Numbered from the stretch's first letter, positions 1 to 7,760 are shown. The stretch: DNA of 8,127 nt from an uncultured Lachnospiraceae bacterium (GCA_910589635.1 CAJUTD010000099.1:1937-10063); one strand, 5' to 3'. A program made the numbers and translations. The notes: generated by a model not told the origin, from the sequence alone.

Positions 1-603
1 GTCATAAAATGCACGGGTACAGGAAGACTTCGCATAAGGCACATCACCAAGGGGCACATCCTCCATTGTGACAGACGCCCCGGCAGCAAGCCATTCTTCA
101 CCGGAGATCACCTTGACATCGTCAAATTTTAATCGGACGTGGTCTTCCAAGACAGATACATCCTTATCATCAATATATCCGTTATAGGTTCCCTCAAACA
201 AAAAGTAGCTGCATCCCATCAGGCGTTTATAATCCCCAACCAGTCCGGCTGTCATATACCTCGTGTCCGCCAATGTCACGCCGGGCAACGATGAGAATTC
301 TTCCAGTTCCCCTTTCGACGGCCATGGCTTATCTTCCATTTCGTAGTCAATTCCATAACCAGTCATCGCCCATCCGTCTGCTGATTGGACAGCTTTTGTC
401 TCAATCCAGACATCTGGTACCTCATTATCCAGGGATGCAACGGCATGGTATAAACTCTTGGCATTCTCTGTCTCCCGCGTAGTGACCGCGTAATCCGTAA
501 CTCGGGAGAACAAGGCAAACGAAGCCGCCGCAATCAACAAGAATGTCAACAGCGTTTTCAAAGGGGAACGCAATAACGATTTCAGGGCAAGGGATTTTCT
601 CAT
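1..603 (-). CDS. FtsX/MacB-family ABC transporter permease (tandem copy 2), partial
   Basis: This frame starts at ATG 603-601 and stays open for 201 codons to the left edge, so the C-terminal part is outside the window. Residues 1-46 are identical to the first permease, including the first membrane helix (about 17-33). Beyond that the extracellular domain is clearly paralogous but diverged. Shared blocks include LYHAVASLDN, MEDKPW, EFSSLPGVTLADT and MTAG, and the pattern PLGxxxYAKSxxTxxFYD. Unlike copy 1, this part has Cys at residues 132 (MGCSY) and 196 (SSCTR). It is transcribed with copy 1, starting nine bases after its stop. Two non-identical permeases side by side suggest either a heteromeric transporter or a duplicated pair with different substrates. 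By homology the full protein should be about 1000 residues with a second permease half. Confidence 0.88.
   Translation of the reverse strand, partial: MRKSLALKSLLRSPLKTLLTFLLIAAASFALFSRVTDYAVTTRETENAKSLYHAVASLDNEVPDVWIETKAVQSADGWAMTGYGIDYEMEDKPWPSKGELEEFSSLPGVTLADTRYMTAGLVGDYKRLMGCSYFLFEGTYNGYIDDKDVSVLEDHVRLKFDDVKVISGEEWLAAGASVTMEDVPLGDVPYAKSSCTRAFYD
481..603 (-). repeat. Direct repeat, 5' end of second permease gene (pair with 3520-3642)
   Basis: Counted base by base, the first 123 bases of this gene differ at only 7 positions from the first 123 bases of the first permease, about 94% identity. The differences are nearly all silent. Similarity drops sharply beyond roughly codon 46 and immediately upstream of the ATG, so the block is confined to the start of the coding region. 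Confidence 0.85.
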
Positions 604-612
604 GAATCATTC

Positions 613-3600
613 TCACTCCTTTACCTGTAAAAGTTCCAATAACTTGTGTCTAGTTACCTGTATAGACGCCGCGACTGCCCCGCAGACGCATCCCAGCAGA
701 TACAGCCCAAAGCAGACAGCAAACGTCTCTATCCCTCTCGCGAACCGTCCCGAGTCATACAAGGCAAGCCCGCCTGCCACAAGGATGATTCCAGCAATAC
801 AGAGGACAATCTGCTCAATCGCCAGCATACACCTGGCCCGTTTCTTCGTCACGCCAAGGATGCGCAGGAATGCGGCTTCCTGTGCCGACTGCAAAATCAC
901 AAGCAGCGGGCCGAACAGCCCGATAAGCACGGCGGCGGCAACAGCGATAGGGAACAGTGATTCCAGCAGGCCGCGAATGCGCTCGATGTTGGCAAGTCCC
1001 CCGGAGTCAAGGACATATGACGCATTCTGTGAATACATAAAACTTTCGCTCTCCTCTTCTGCCAACATGGCGTCCAGTTCGTCAAGCCTCTCATTGTCAG
1101 CCAGCGTAAACTCACAATCAGTTACGGAAAACTCTATAGAAAACAGTTGTTTCAAATCGCTCCTTATCCCTGCAAAAATGCTGCCTTTGACGCTTTCATC
1201 GTCAGACTCCGCAATACCAATCACTTTGTATGTCTTATACCCTCCGGCGACAGCGCTTTCCCCCTGCTCGCTCGTCTTAAGCATGGAATGCAGAATATCT
1301 GACATCAGCCCAATTTCGTCTCCCGGTGAAACGCCAAGCTTTTCTGCCAGTTCTTTCCCGACCAGGCATACCTGCCCCGTCCCCTCAAAGGCAGACATGT
1401 CATAACCTTTTGCATAATTTACCGTACAATCTTTGCCCAGATTTCGCGTGAGGTCGCTTGTAACCGTCATAGGAATAACAGATTCCGTCCCCTGCACCCA
1501 TGCGCTAAAACTTTCCCGGCAATAAAAGTCTTTTATCAGAGGGGATTTTGACAAATCTATAACTGACGAAAAAGTAAAATTAACTGCTTTCCCTTCTACG
1601 CCAAACTGATAGAAAGCGTCTTGGTATGTAATCCTCGCCAGTACAAATGTGCCGACGCCGGCAGCCAACACAACTGCCAGAACCAGCGATACCGCACTCT
1701 TTCCAATGCCGCGCCGCATATGGCTCCAGATATAGGAAGTCACATGACGTATGGCTCCGTAACTCCTTTGCGGCGCCCATGTTCCGGCGTCGGAAATCTT
1801 TGCCATATCAAATTTTGCCGAAACAGACATAGCCGCCGCAGCGTCAGGAGAATCCAACACAGCCTTTTTCTTTGCCCCCTGTCTTGCGCCTTCCTGCAAT
1901 AATTCCAGCGGCGGGGTCTTCTTCATGTTCCGCAGGAACATATAAGCTGCCGCCGTAACAAATAATAATTCCGAAACCAGACACACAATTACCACGCCAA
2001 GGGGAAGTTCCGCATTAGGGACATATCCCGCAGGAGCGCTGTCCGCCATGCCAAGGAGCGCTTTTTCCGCCGTCCTCTGCGCGTAATACAGCCCCGCGAC
2101 GCCGCCGATGGGCGCCGCCAATAAAGACACTGCCACAAAAGGAATCACAACTGAATTCCCCGCCGCCCTTCCAGGAACCCCGAGCATACGCATAATGGCG
2201 TATGATTTCTTATTACGCCCGATATATAGGTACACCGCGAGGAACAACGCCAGCACCGCTCCTACTATATACAACACGGTTGTCAAAAGGGATGTAAACG
2301 CGCCCATCGCAAAGCTGTCCTTCACGTCCAGCCATCCCCGGTCCAAAAAATCCAATCTCAAATCCACTTTGTCCGCAAACTGTTCAGCCGCTTCATGAAA
2401 CGCTTCTATATCATCGGCGTCCTCAACAAAAACACTGAAATCCTGGGCCTTTGGTTCATAGTCCGCCGGGACTTCCACCGGCAGGAGCGCAGACGGCACA
2501 TAGATGGTGTTGGGCGACCACAAGTCGGGATCTGGATAGGCGCCGACAATCGTAAGCTCCCTGGCTTCCTCAAATTGTGGGATTTTCCCCGCATCAGGCG
2601 CCACATATCCAGTTTGCCCTTCTGTTTCTGCCTTTACCGAACCATGGCAAAGGATATCCCCCAATTGTACGCTGATGCTATCGCCGACGGACAGGCCATG
2701 CTCTTTGAGGAATTCCTCGCTGACTACGCAGGCGTCTGTATCCTCTGCCGTTAATAAGCGCCCCTTCTTTATACTCTGCTCACGAAATCCCAGAACACGC
2801 ATATCTGAGGTATATACCATATCGTGAGCGTAATTATTATAGTTGATGGCGTCCGCCCATCCCTTTTGGCGTGCAAACGCTTCTGTCTCCAGATAATTGT
2901 CCGGCTGCCCGTCAATAACACATAACGCGCCCTCCCCTGCTACATAAGGCCGAAAACATATTCCTGATGACCCCTCATAGCTAAACCCTGTATTGTCTGC
3001 CAGCACAAGACAGCGGCTTCCTACTTCTAAACTATCATAAAATGACTTGGTATAGGGAGACTTTGCATAATACGTTTCCCCCAATGGAACAAACTCTGTC
3101 GTGAAGGCTTCTTCTATCTCAGGCCCGCCGCCACGGGCGATTACCTTGACGTCCTCAAATTTCAACAAAATATGACCTTCTGGAACGGATTCCCCCTCCT
3201 CGTATCCCTCATATGTTGCCTCAAACAGAAACGCTCCGCCATATTCCCCTTCCCCGTCTATACGCTTAAAGTCCCCCACATACCCGGCTGTCATATAACT
3301 TGTGTCAGCCAAAGTAACGCCAGGCAGTGAAGAAAATTCCTTCAATTCTTCCTCCGTCAGCCAGGGTTTATCTTCCATCTGGTACAAAGTATCATAACCT
3401 GCCGACCTTGTTCTATCCGGTGAATAAACATTTGCCACCATCATTGGGATATCCGGCACGGTATTGTCCAAAGACGCAACGGCATGGTAAAGGCTCTTGA
3501 CGCTCTCTGTCTCCCGCGTAGTGACCGCGTAATCCGTTACGCGGGAGAACAAGGCGAACGAAGCCGCCGCAATCAGCAGAAATGTCAACAGCGTTTTCAA

Positions 3601-3642
3601 AGGAGAACGCAATAACGATTTCAGGGCAAGGGATTTTCTCAT
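613..3642 (-). CDS. FtsX/MacB-family ABC transporter permease (tandem copy 1)
   Basis: The 1009-residue membrane protein has two FtsX-like permease halves and no ATPase domain. A first membrane helix lies at about 17-33 (KTLLTFLLIAAASFALF). A large extracellular domain (about 35-445) follows. Membrane segments then fall near 450-474, 497-520 and 548-570, with the typical cytoplasmic turn YAIMRMLGVPGRA (481-493). The second half starts with a helix at 648-669 and has another extracellular domain. It ends with helices near 895-918, 940-962 and 974-994, with the matching turn FLRILGVTKKRA (925-936). Such permeases pair with a separate ATPase in peptide export, peptide sensing or antimicrobial-peptide resistance. 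A role in exporting the mature peptide or giving immunity is inferred from position. It follows the ACP-related gene by 28 bases. A paralogue with an almost identical 5' end begins nine bases after its stop. No ATPase is visible in the window, so the partner probably lies beyond the left edge or upstream. Confidence 0.9.
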   Translation of the reverse strand: MRKSLALKSLLRSPLKTLLTFLLIAAASFALFSRVTDYAVTTRETESVKSLYHAVASLDNTVPDIPMMVANVYSPDRTRSAGYDTLYQMEDKPWLTEEELKEFSSLPGVTLADTSYMTAGYVGDFKRIDGEGEYGGAFLFEATYEGYEEGESVPEGHILLKFEDVKVIARGGGPEIEEAFTTEFVPLGETYYAKSPYTKSFYDSLEVGSRCLVLADNTGFSYEGSSGICFRPYVAGEGALCVIDGQPDNYLETEAFARQKGWADAINYNNYAHDMVYTSDMRVLGFREQSIKKGRLLTAEDTDACVVSEEFLKEHGLSVGDSISVQLGDILCHGSVKAETEGQTGYVAPDAGKIPQFEEARELTIVGAYPDPDLWSPNTIYVPSALLPVEVPADYEPKAQDFSVFVEDADDIEAFHEAAEQFADKVDLRLDFLDRGWLDVKDSFAMGAFTSLLTTVLYIVGAVLALFLAVYLYIGRNKKSYAIMRMLGVPGRAAGNSVVIPFVAVSLLAAPIGGVAGLYYAQRTAEKALLGMADSAPAGYVPNAELPLGVVIVCLVSELLFVTAAAYMFLRNMKKTPPLELLQEGARQGAKKKAVLDSPDAAAAMSVSAKFDMAKISDAGTWAPQRSYGAIRHVTSYIWSHMRRGIGKSAVSLVLAVVLAAGVGTFVLARITYQDAFYQFGVEGKAVNFTFSSVIDLSKSPLIKDFYCRESFSAWVQGTESVIPMTVTSDLTRNLGKDCTVNYAKGYDMSAFEGTGQVCLVGKELAEKLGVSPGDEIGLMSDILHSMLKTSEQGESAVAGGYKTYKVIGIAESDDESVKGSIFAGIRSDLKQLFSIEFSVTDCEFTLADNERLDELDAMLAEEESESFMYSQNASYVLDSGGLANIERIRGLLESLFPIAVAAAVLIGLFGPLLVILQSAQEAAFLRILGVTKKRARCMLAIEQIVLCIAGIILVAGGLALYDSGRFARGIETFAVCFGLYLLGCVCGAVAASIQVTRHKLLELLQVKE
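616..622 (-). promoter_or_regulatory. Distant ribosome binding site for the second permease
   Basis: The minus strand reads AAAGGAG within the final codons of the first permease, 12 bases before the ATG at 603-601. This is longer than usual spacing. An in-frame TGA at 609-607 rules out any earlier start, so translation is probably coupled to the first permease. Confidence 0.5.
3520..3642 (-). repeat. Direct repeat, 5' end of first permease gene (pair with 481-603)
   Basis: This is the partner of the 481-603 block, offset by 3039 bases in the same orientation. It covers the cytoplasmic N-terminus and first membrane helix (codons 1-41). Recombination between the two blocks would fuse the permeases and remove one gene length. 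Confidence 0.85.
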
Positions 3643-3648
3643 GGGGTT

Positions 3649-3656
3649 ACCTCCTT
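3649..3656 (-). promoter_or_regulatory. Ribosome binding site of the first permease gene
   Basis: The minus strand reads AAGGAGGT, ending 6 bases before the ATG at 3642-3640. It is a near-perfect Shine-Dalgarno site in the 28-base gap after the ACP-related gene, and the strongest ribosome site in the window. Confidence 0.8.
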
Positions 3657-3670
3657 GTATAAATTACTTT

Positions 3671-3949
3671 TTATATTAATCCTGCAACAATTTCTGACAA
3701 CCCGGACAAACTGTAGAACCTCGAATCATCATAGTCCTCCATGCTGAACTGAATGCCATACCGCTGTTCCAGTATATATGCCAGATAGCTCAGTTCCCGC
3801 GGTTGAAGCAGCCCGCGCAGGCCAAAAAAATTATCCTCTTCTCCCCCAGGCTCAAAAAATTCCGGCATTTCAAACTTGTCTTGCAAAAGGTTTTCGATAT
3901 CCTTTTTTATATCTTCTGAAGCAATTTTTGCCGTTTCTTCTCCAGCCAT
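3671..3949 (-). CDS. Acyl carrier-related protein lacking the phosphopantetheine serine
   Basis: The acidic 92-residue protein has the helix pattern of an acyl carrier protein. Residues 12-25 form helix 1 (EDIKKDIENLLQDKF), followed by an acidic loop. LSYLAYILEQRYGIQF (53-68) matches the recognition helix of ACPs, and a last helix covers about 81-92 (LSGLSEIVAGLI). Aligned by hand on the LExxFGI-like segment, the DSLEL signature becomes QPREL (49-53), with Pro50 where the 4'-phosphopantetheine serine should be. It should therefore not be convertible to a holo carrier. Clostridial peptide-maturation loci are known to carry such 'ACP-related' proteins, and this fits that class. It sits between the two-domain maturation protein and the permease, with a strong ribosome site. 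A likely role is a docking or leader-binding partner of the adenylation-like protein or the radical SAM enzyme, which is inference. Confidence 0.78.
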   Translation of the reverse strand: MAGEETAKIASEDIKKDIENLLQDKFEMPEFFEPGGEEDNFFGLRGLLQPRELSYLAYILEQRYGIQFSMEDYDDSRFYSLSGLSEIVAGLI

Positions 3950-3954
3950 AAGTC

Positions 3955-3961
3955 CACCTCC
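3955..3961 (-). promoter_or_regulatory. Ribosome binding site of the ACP-related gene
   Basis: The minus strand reads GGAGGTG, with 7 bases between GGAGG and the ATG at 3949-3947. It is close to the consensus, lies in the 46-base gap after the preceding gene and fixes the start. Confidence 0.75.
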
Positions 3962-3995
3962 AGCTTATATTTTATAGTACCGTCTGCGTACCTTT

Positions 3996-5105
3996 TCACG
4001 TTAGTTTCTCTATAATAATCTCATACATCTTATCACATTCCTTTGCATCCAACCCATTAAAAACCGGGATAGAGCTATGCGTAGAACCTCTGGCCACCGC
4101 CTTCGAGACTGTCTCCCGATAAATGCTATTGGTCACAATATGCATTAATTCCTCCGATTTACTTGCATCTACAATCAAATTGGATATATGGAAAGCATCC
4201 ACCGGTACGTCAAACTTATATTTGCAAGACATCGATATCTCGTCCAGAACTTTTTCGTCCTCACTCATAAAAATGTTACACATTACAAGCGCATCCGGCA
4301 TCACAGCCTGAAATACCTCATGAGGCAGCAAGCCAAATCCTCTCGTAAACTGCTCGTTAAAATTCTGCAATGCTCCGGGAATTGTTATCAATACTACATC
4401 CGGCTGCTCCTGCCTGATTATCTGCTGGATCCATTGGTTGAAACAAGGTATTTTGACAGTTCCATCCAAATCCTTCTGCAGCATAAAGCTGGGAAAAGAG
4501 TGAAATCCCATCATCTCACAACCGTCTCGCGAACCAACCTGGGACACTCGGTAGCCATCTTGAAGGAAGCGTTCCCGCAGTGACAGCGAAATCTCAAATT
4601 TATCTGTCTTCTCCCACACTCCGGCCACTATCACCACGGGTACATCCACAGACTTTAAAGGTGGATTCTTCTCCATGGGGGCTGCCAGGCCATATTCCTC
4701 AAGCCCTTTATCCTCACAGAAATCAACAAATTCACAAGACTGGCTGGAACAGCGGCATGCCTCCTTTAATTTCTTGCGGTTTGCCTCCGTAAGCCGGGCA
4801 GTACACAGAATATGGGATATATGTGGAATCAGCAGAAGCATTTTATCTACCAAGCGGTTTTCCACTGCTTCGATCCTTGCCTCGAAAGGCGGAATAAGAA
4901 GGCTGTCAAACTCTTCCGTCACCTCCTCAAACGACTCGTGAACAGGCAACACGCCTTTGCCAGCGCCCACCATTACTTTTTTCCCTGCCTTCCCCCAGCC
5001 GACCGGGGAGACCAGCGCTGTAACTTCATAACCGTCATCCAGCAGGCCAGCGTGCCGGATGACCGGCTCACAATCCTGTCCATAAGGAAATACAAGCAAT
5101 CGCAT
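3996..5105 (-). CDS. Clostridial peptide maturation system protein, two-domain, function unknown
   Basis: The 369-residue protein (from the 5105 start) resembles, from memory, the 'peptide maturation system protein' family found beside CLI_3235-type precursors. Its first strand, MRLLVFPYGQ, and the block DGYEVTALVSPVGWG (24-38) look like a Rossmann-type start. Residues 60-145 form the rest of domain 1, with HISHIL and several Cys (C117, C119, C124, C130). Domain 2 begins at VPVVIVAGV (155-163), followed by a helix and GYRVSQVGSRDGCEMMGFHSFP (184-205). It then has PDVVLITIPGALQNFNEQFTRGFG (235-258) and a C-terminal segment with KYKFDVPVDAFHISNLIVD (295-313). The order strand, loop, helix, G-Y-x-V strand is like P-loop NTPases, but the loop has no GK(S/T). 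It could be a non-hydrolysing relative, a partner-binding scaffold or an unknown enzyme. No signal peptide or membrane segment is seen. It starts four bases after the radical SAM stop, which suggests coupled synthesis. ATG 5147 would add 14 residues. Confidence 0.75.
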   Translation of the reverse strand: MRLLVFPYGQDCEPVIRHAGLLDDGYEVTALVSPVGWGKAGKKVMVGAGKGVLPVHESFEEVTEEFDSLLIPPFEARIEAVENRLVDKMLLLIPHISHILCTARLTEANRKKLKEACRCSSQSCEFVDFCEDKGLEEYGLAAPMEKNPPLKSVDVPVVIVAGVWEKTDKFEISLSLRERFLQDGYRVSQVGSRDGCEMMGFHSFPSFMLQKDLDGTVKIPCFNQWIQQIIRQEQPDVVLITIPGALQNFNEQFTRGFGLLPHEVFQAVMPDALVMCNIFMSEDEKVLDEISMSCKYKFDVPVDAFHISNLIVDASKSEELMHIVTNSIYRETVSKAVARGSTHSSIPVFNGLDAKECDKMYEIIIEKLT

Positions 5106-5109
5106 ACCA

Positions 5110-6555
5110 CTAAACCCCCTTACTCCATGTATCTTCTGAAATGCCAAATTCTCTTGTCCAAAGATAGTCCCGAAATAAATCCTCTACCTGCTCACGCACA
5201 CTCTCACACTGAGAACGCCTCAAGTCAGCAGACAATTCCCCACAGTTATCGCTTTGCCCACTGCAAAGCTTACAATGCCGAAACGCCCAGCAGTTCTTAC
5301 AATCCTCAGCCGTATCCTGGGCAATATTTAGAAGCCTGTCAACCTTTCCCATATCAAACCCTTCTCGCAAATTACCAATCTTCATAGCTGGTGAGGTTTC
5401 GCTGACTCTCTCACAGGGATAGAAGGTTCCGTCTGTACTTACAAACAGGCGCATCTGTCCCGGGATACAGGGGCCTCCAGGCGCTGCCGCATCCATCAGT
5501 GAGACCGACTGTTTCATGTCAATCCTAAATTTTTGGAAATTTGCAGACAAATTATCACGCGCTACACGGGAAACCTTATTTCGGTCATAGGCGTCCCGAT
5601 AGGACAAATAACTTTTAAACAGATGGCGGCTGTCCTGTTGCAAAAAGACCTCGCCGGGCACCGCTTTTTCTACAGAAAATTGGTCGCTAATCAGCGTTGA
5701 CCTAATTGTCGCCCCACCGAAAAACTCATCCCGAGTAAACAATTCATGCAGTGAATCACAAGGATATCTTGGGTCTACCACCGCATTAAACGTATACTCA
5801 AAATCCGGGCATTGCTGTTTCAGGTTCTCTAAATTGCGCCGAATCACCTCAAAACTGCCCTTGCCATTGCTGGCAAACCGCCGGGAACGGTTATGGGTCT
5901 CCGGCGTCCCATCTAAGCTAATTGTAAGCAAAAAATGATGTTCCGCCATAAAACGCGCAATTTCCGGTGTGAGCAGAGAAGCGTTAGTGGTAACGGTAAA
6001 CCTCAGACCCTTGGCATATAATTTTTCCTCTGCATACTCCGTTACCCGTTGTATCAGTGGAAATTCCAAGAGCGGTTCCCCTCCATAAAAACCGATCGTC
6101 GGCTCGTCCTCGTTGGCACATCTCTTGGCAAAAAAATCAACCGCTGACAACGCTGTCTCTACCGACATCCGTTTGGCAGAATGGTCTCGCTGAGATTCAA
6201 AATCACTGGCACAGTAATCACAATAAGCACAACGGAAGTTGCACTGCTGGGTTACTTGCAGCGCCATCTGCGCAATATTCTCATTTAAGTGATAAGCTAA
6301 CAAATCACTCTGGCTGTGCCGGATTTCCTGCGGACGCTTTGATGAAAGGTAGCCCTGCGCACGCAGGGCTTCAAGATTCTGCTTTATATGTTCATCCGCC
6401 TCATCAGGCAGGGCGCCTCCCTGCTGTTCTGCTTCCCTCAAATATTGATAAGCGCCCTCGTCCACACTCACAAACGCATTCGTATTGACGTCATAAATGT
6501 AATTGCACAACGGCGTCCGCAATACATGGATAAACGGTTTTTCAACTGTCGTCAT
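5110..6555 (-). CDS. ccpM: Radical SAM/SPASM Cys-rich peptide maturase (CcpM-like)
   Basis: This 481-residue cytoplasmic iron-sulfur enzyme (numbered from the 6555 start) is predicted to modify the Cys-rich precursor. Residues 7-75 form a small N-terminal domain (FIHVLRTPLCNYIYDVNTNAF) like the precursor-recognition region of clostridial SCIFF-type maturases. The radical SAM motif is C105-x3-C109-x2-C112 (CNFRCAYC), with a further Cys at 115. The GGE motif is at 158-160 and the TTNASLL strand at 189-195. The C-terminal SPASM region starts at C363-x12-G376-x4-C381. It continues C419-x2-C422-x5-C428-x2-C431, with C438 and C450, enough ligands for two auxiliary 4Fe-4S clusters. Related maturases make thioether links from Cys to acceptor residues; applying that chemistry here is inference. 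The gene overlaps the adenylation-like gene by four bases and ends four bases before the next one. An in-frame ATG at 6573 would add six residues but lacks a ribosome site. The symbol follows the family name recalled for this class and was not checked by a search. Confidence 0.9.
   Translation of the reverse strand: MTTVEKPFIHVLRTPLCNYIYDVNTNAFVSVDEGAYQYLREAEQQGGALPDEADEHIKQNLEALRAQGYLSSKRPQEIRHSQSDLLAYHLNENIAQMALQVTQQCNFRCAYCDYCASDFESQRDHSAKRMSVETALSAVDFFAKRCANEDEPTIGFYGGEPLLEFPLIQRVTEYAEEKLYAKGLRFTVTTNASLLTPEIARFMAEHHFLLTISLDGTPETHNRSRRFASNGKGSFEVIRRNLENLKQQCPDFEYTFNAVVDPRYPCDSLHELFTRDEFFGGATIRSTLISDQFSVEKAVPGEVFLQQDSRHLFKSYLSYRDAYDRNKVSRVARDNLSANFQKFRIDMKQSVSLMDAAAPGGPCIPGQMRLFVSTDGTFYPCERVSETSPAMKIGNLREGFDMGKVDRLLNIAQDTAEDCKNCWAFRHCKLCSGQSDNCGELSADLRRSQCESVREQVEDLFRDYLWTREFGISEDTWSKGV
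5115..5121 (-). promoter_or_regulatory. Ribosome binding site deciding the start of the maturation-system protein
   Basis: The minus strand reads AAGGGGG inside the last codons of the radical SAM gene, 9 bases before the ATG at 5105-5103. This favours the 5105 start over the longer in-frame ATG at 5147, which would overlap the previous gene by 38 bases. Confidence 0.6.
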
Positions 6556-7760
6556 AATTCCACCCCCTCGCATATTGCAAAAAACGGCTCTTCTTCTAAC
6601 TCACTTTCTCCTGACATATCGGAATCTACGAAGATAAAATTCCACTTCATGTGCTGAAGTTCCTGATCCTTAATCTGGCTGCGCAATACTCTTGCCGCCT
6701 CTTCTCCCCAGCCCGAGAATGCCGGCTTGACGCCCAGAATAACGTCCATACTGTCAATGGCAGTCTGTCGGAATTGAATGTTTGCCAGACAGCGGGAAAT
6801 ATCTTCGTTCGCATATTCTGCCATACTCCGCAACGCTTGGGCGCTGATTTTCCGCCCGGATACAGTAGTAACAAAACTACACTCCCTGCCTCCAGTTAAT
6901 TGAAGCGCCGGAGCTATCTGCCTACAAGAACAAGTTGTACTCAGCAATACTCCGCGGTCGCCTGTTTTCATCTGTACAAGCGGCATCGCCTTATTTTGAA
7001 GAGAGGTAACATATATGTCCCCTTCCTCATCTAAGACCGGCTTCCCATCCTTCATTACCTGTATTTCTACATTTTCTGAAAAGATATGTAAATTGCCATC
7101 CTCACAAGATACTGCAATTGGTCCCATCTCCTTTGTGGCGTACACATTGGATGTCTGTACATGAAAAGTTTCTTGGATCATGCGTTCCGTCTTTTCATCC
7201 AACATTTCTCCACTCAACTCAATGTAGCGTAAAGATGACGGAGGCAACAGCCCATTTGACGTCATGGTTTCCGCCAGCATCACCGCCACGCTAGGCGTTA
7301 GGCGCATCCAGGCAGGATTATACGCAAAAATTTCCTCAACACAAATTTTCATCCACTCCTGTGACAAGTCAAGCATGGAAAATATTAATGTTTTCTTATC
7401 CCAGCTCAAATACTTGGGCATATAATCCATAATCTTGTTTCCAGCATACACCGCCGCACAAAATATACAGCATTTATCCTTATCCGTAATGCCAAACCGC
7501 TCCTGCCGTAACGCCCCCAAAACAGCCTGGGCTCGTTCTTCATCCCCGCTGTCCCAGTAAATTTCTAAGGGAACGCCGCACGAACCAAAGCTACGCTTGA
7601 TTATCAGCCGATCTATATCAGGAAAACGCTGATAACGGCCATTCAGAAATAGTTTGTGCTTCCTCTGGATCTCCTGCCGCGTCTGCAATGAGACATGTAA
7701 GACTTCAGGACTGTCTTTCTCTTGTTTGTTTCTATCCATCAAACCACCCATTCTTTTCAT
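6552..7760 (-). CDS. PaaK/CapK-like adenylate-forming protein, divergent
   Basis: The 402-residue protein resembles phenylacetate-CoA ligase-type (ANL superfamily) enzymes, which activate carboxylates as acyl-adenylates. Residues 56-65 (RSFGSCGVPL) sit at the usual TSGSTGxPL phosphate-binding loop, with Phe for Ser and Cys for Thr. ELSGEMLDE (181-189) and VYATKEMGP (206-214) match the adenine-binding region. MPLVQMKTGDRG (259-270) carries the conserved TGD, followed by CSC (277-279) and GGRECSF (290-296). Residues from about 305 form the small C-terminal domain. The motif begins only about 55 residues in, against roughly 90 in typical PaaK proteins, so the N-terminus is short. ATG 7760 has only a weak GTGAAG upstream. 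ATG 7739 (residue 8), behind GGGTGG, is an alternative. A neighbouring frame at 7732-7803 could be a displaced N-terminus. The stop overlaps the radical SAM start as ATGA. The altered motif leaves catalytic competence uncertain, and the substrate is unknown. Confidence 0.75.
   Translation of the reverse strand: MKRMGGLMDRNKQEKDSPEVLHVSLQTRQEIQRKHKLFLNGRYQRFPDIDRLIIKRSFGSCGVPLEIYWDSGDEERAQAVLGALRQERFGITDKDKCCIFCAAVYAGNKIMDYMPKYLSWDKKTLIFSMLDLSQEWMKICVEEIFAYNPAWMRLTPSVAVMLAETMTSNGLLPPSSLRYIELSGEMLDEKTERMIQETFHVQTSNVYATKEMGPIAVSCEDGNLHIFSENVEIQVMKDGKPVLDEEGDIYVTSLQNKAMPLVQMKTGDRGVLLSTTCSCRQIAPALQLTGGRECSFVTTVSGRKISAQALRSMAEYANEDISRCLANIQFRQTAIDSMDVILGVKPAFSGWGEEAARVLRSQIKDQELQHMKWNFIFVDSDMSGESELEEEPFFAICEGVEL
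6560..6569 (-). promoter_or_regulatory. Ribosome binding site deciding the radical SAM start
   Basis: The minus strand reads GAGGGGGTGG, ending 4 bases before the ATG at 6555-6553. The upstream in-frame ATG at 6573 has no Shine-Dalgarno sequence, only GTTTTTTGCAAT. The 6555 start also gives an ATGA overlap with the stop of the adenylation-like gene, so it is preferred. Confidence 0.65.

Noticed and set aside
602..1405. Long plus-strand open frame (267 codons)
   Set aside because: It lies wholly antisense to the first permease, is Ser/Pro/Ala-rich as expected from antisense reading, and has no matching family.
2186..2204. Short inverted repeat CATACGC/GCGTATG
   Set aside because: A seven-base stem within the permease coding sequence, too short to support a function.
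4812..5387. Plus-strand open frame of 191 codons
   Set aside because: It is antisense to the radical SAM and maturation-system genes, both supported by motifs. No recognisable domain is seen.
6351..6370. Inverted repeat AGCCCTGCG...CGCAGGGCT with a two-base centre
   Set aside because: It lies inside the radical SAM coding region, encodes ordinary residues (EALRAQGYL area), and has no T-run. Probably chance or local codon choice.
6057..6488. Plus-strand open frame of 143 codons
   Set aside because: It is antisense to the N-terminal and core regions of the radical SAM enzyme and shows no domain.
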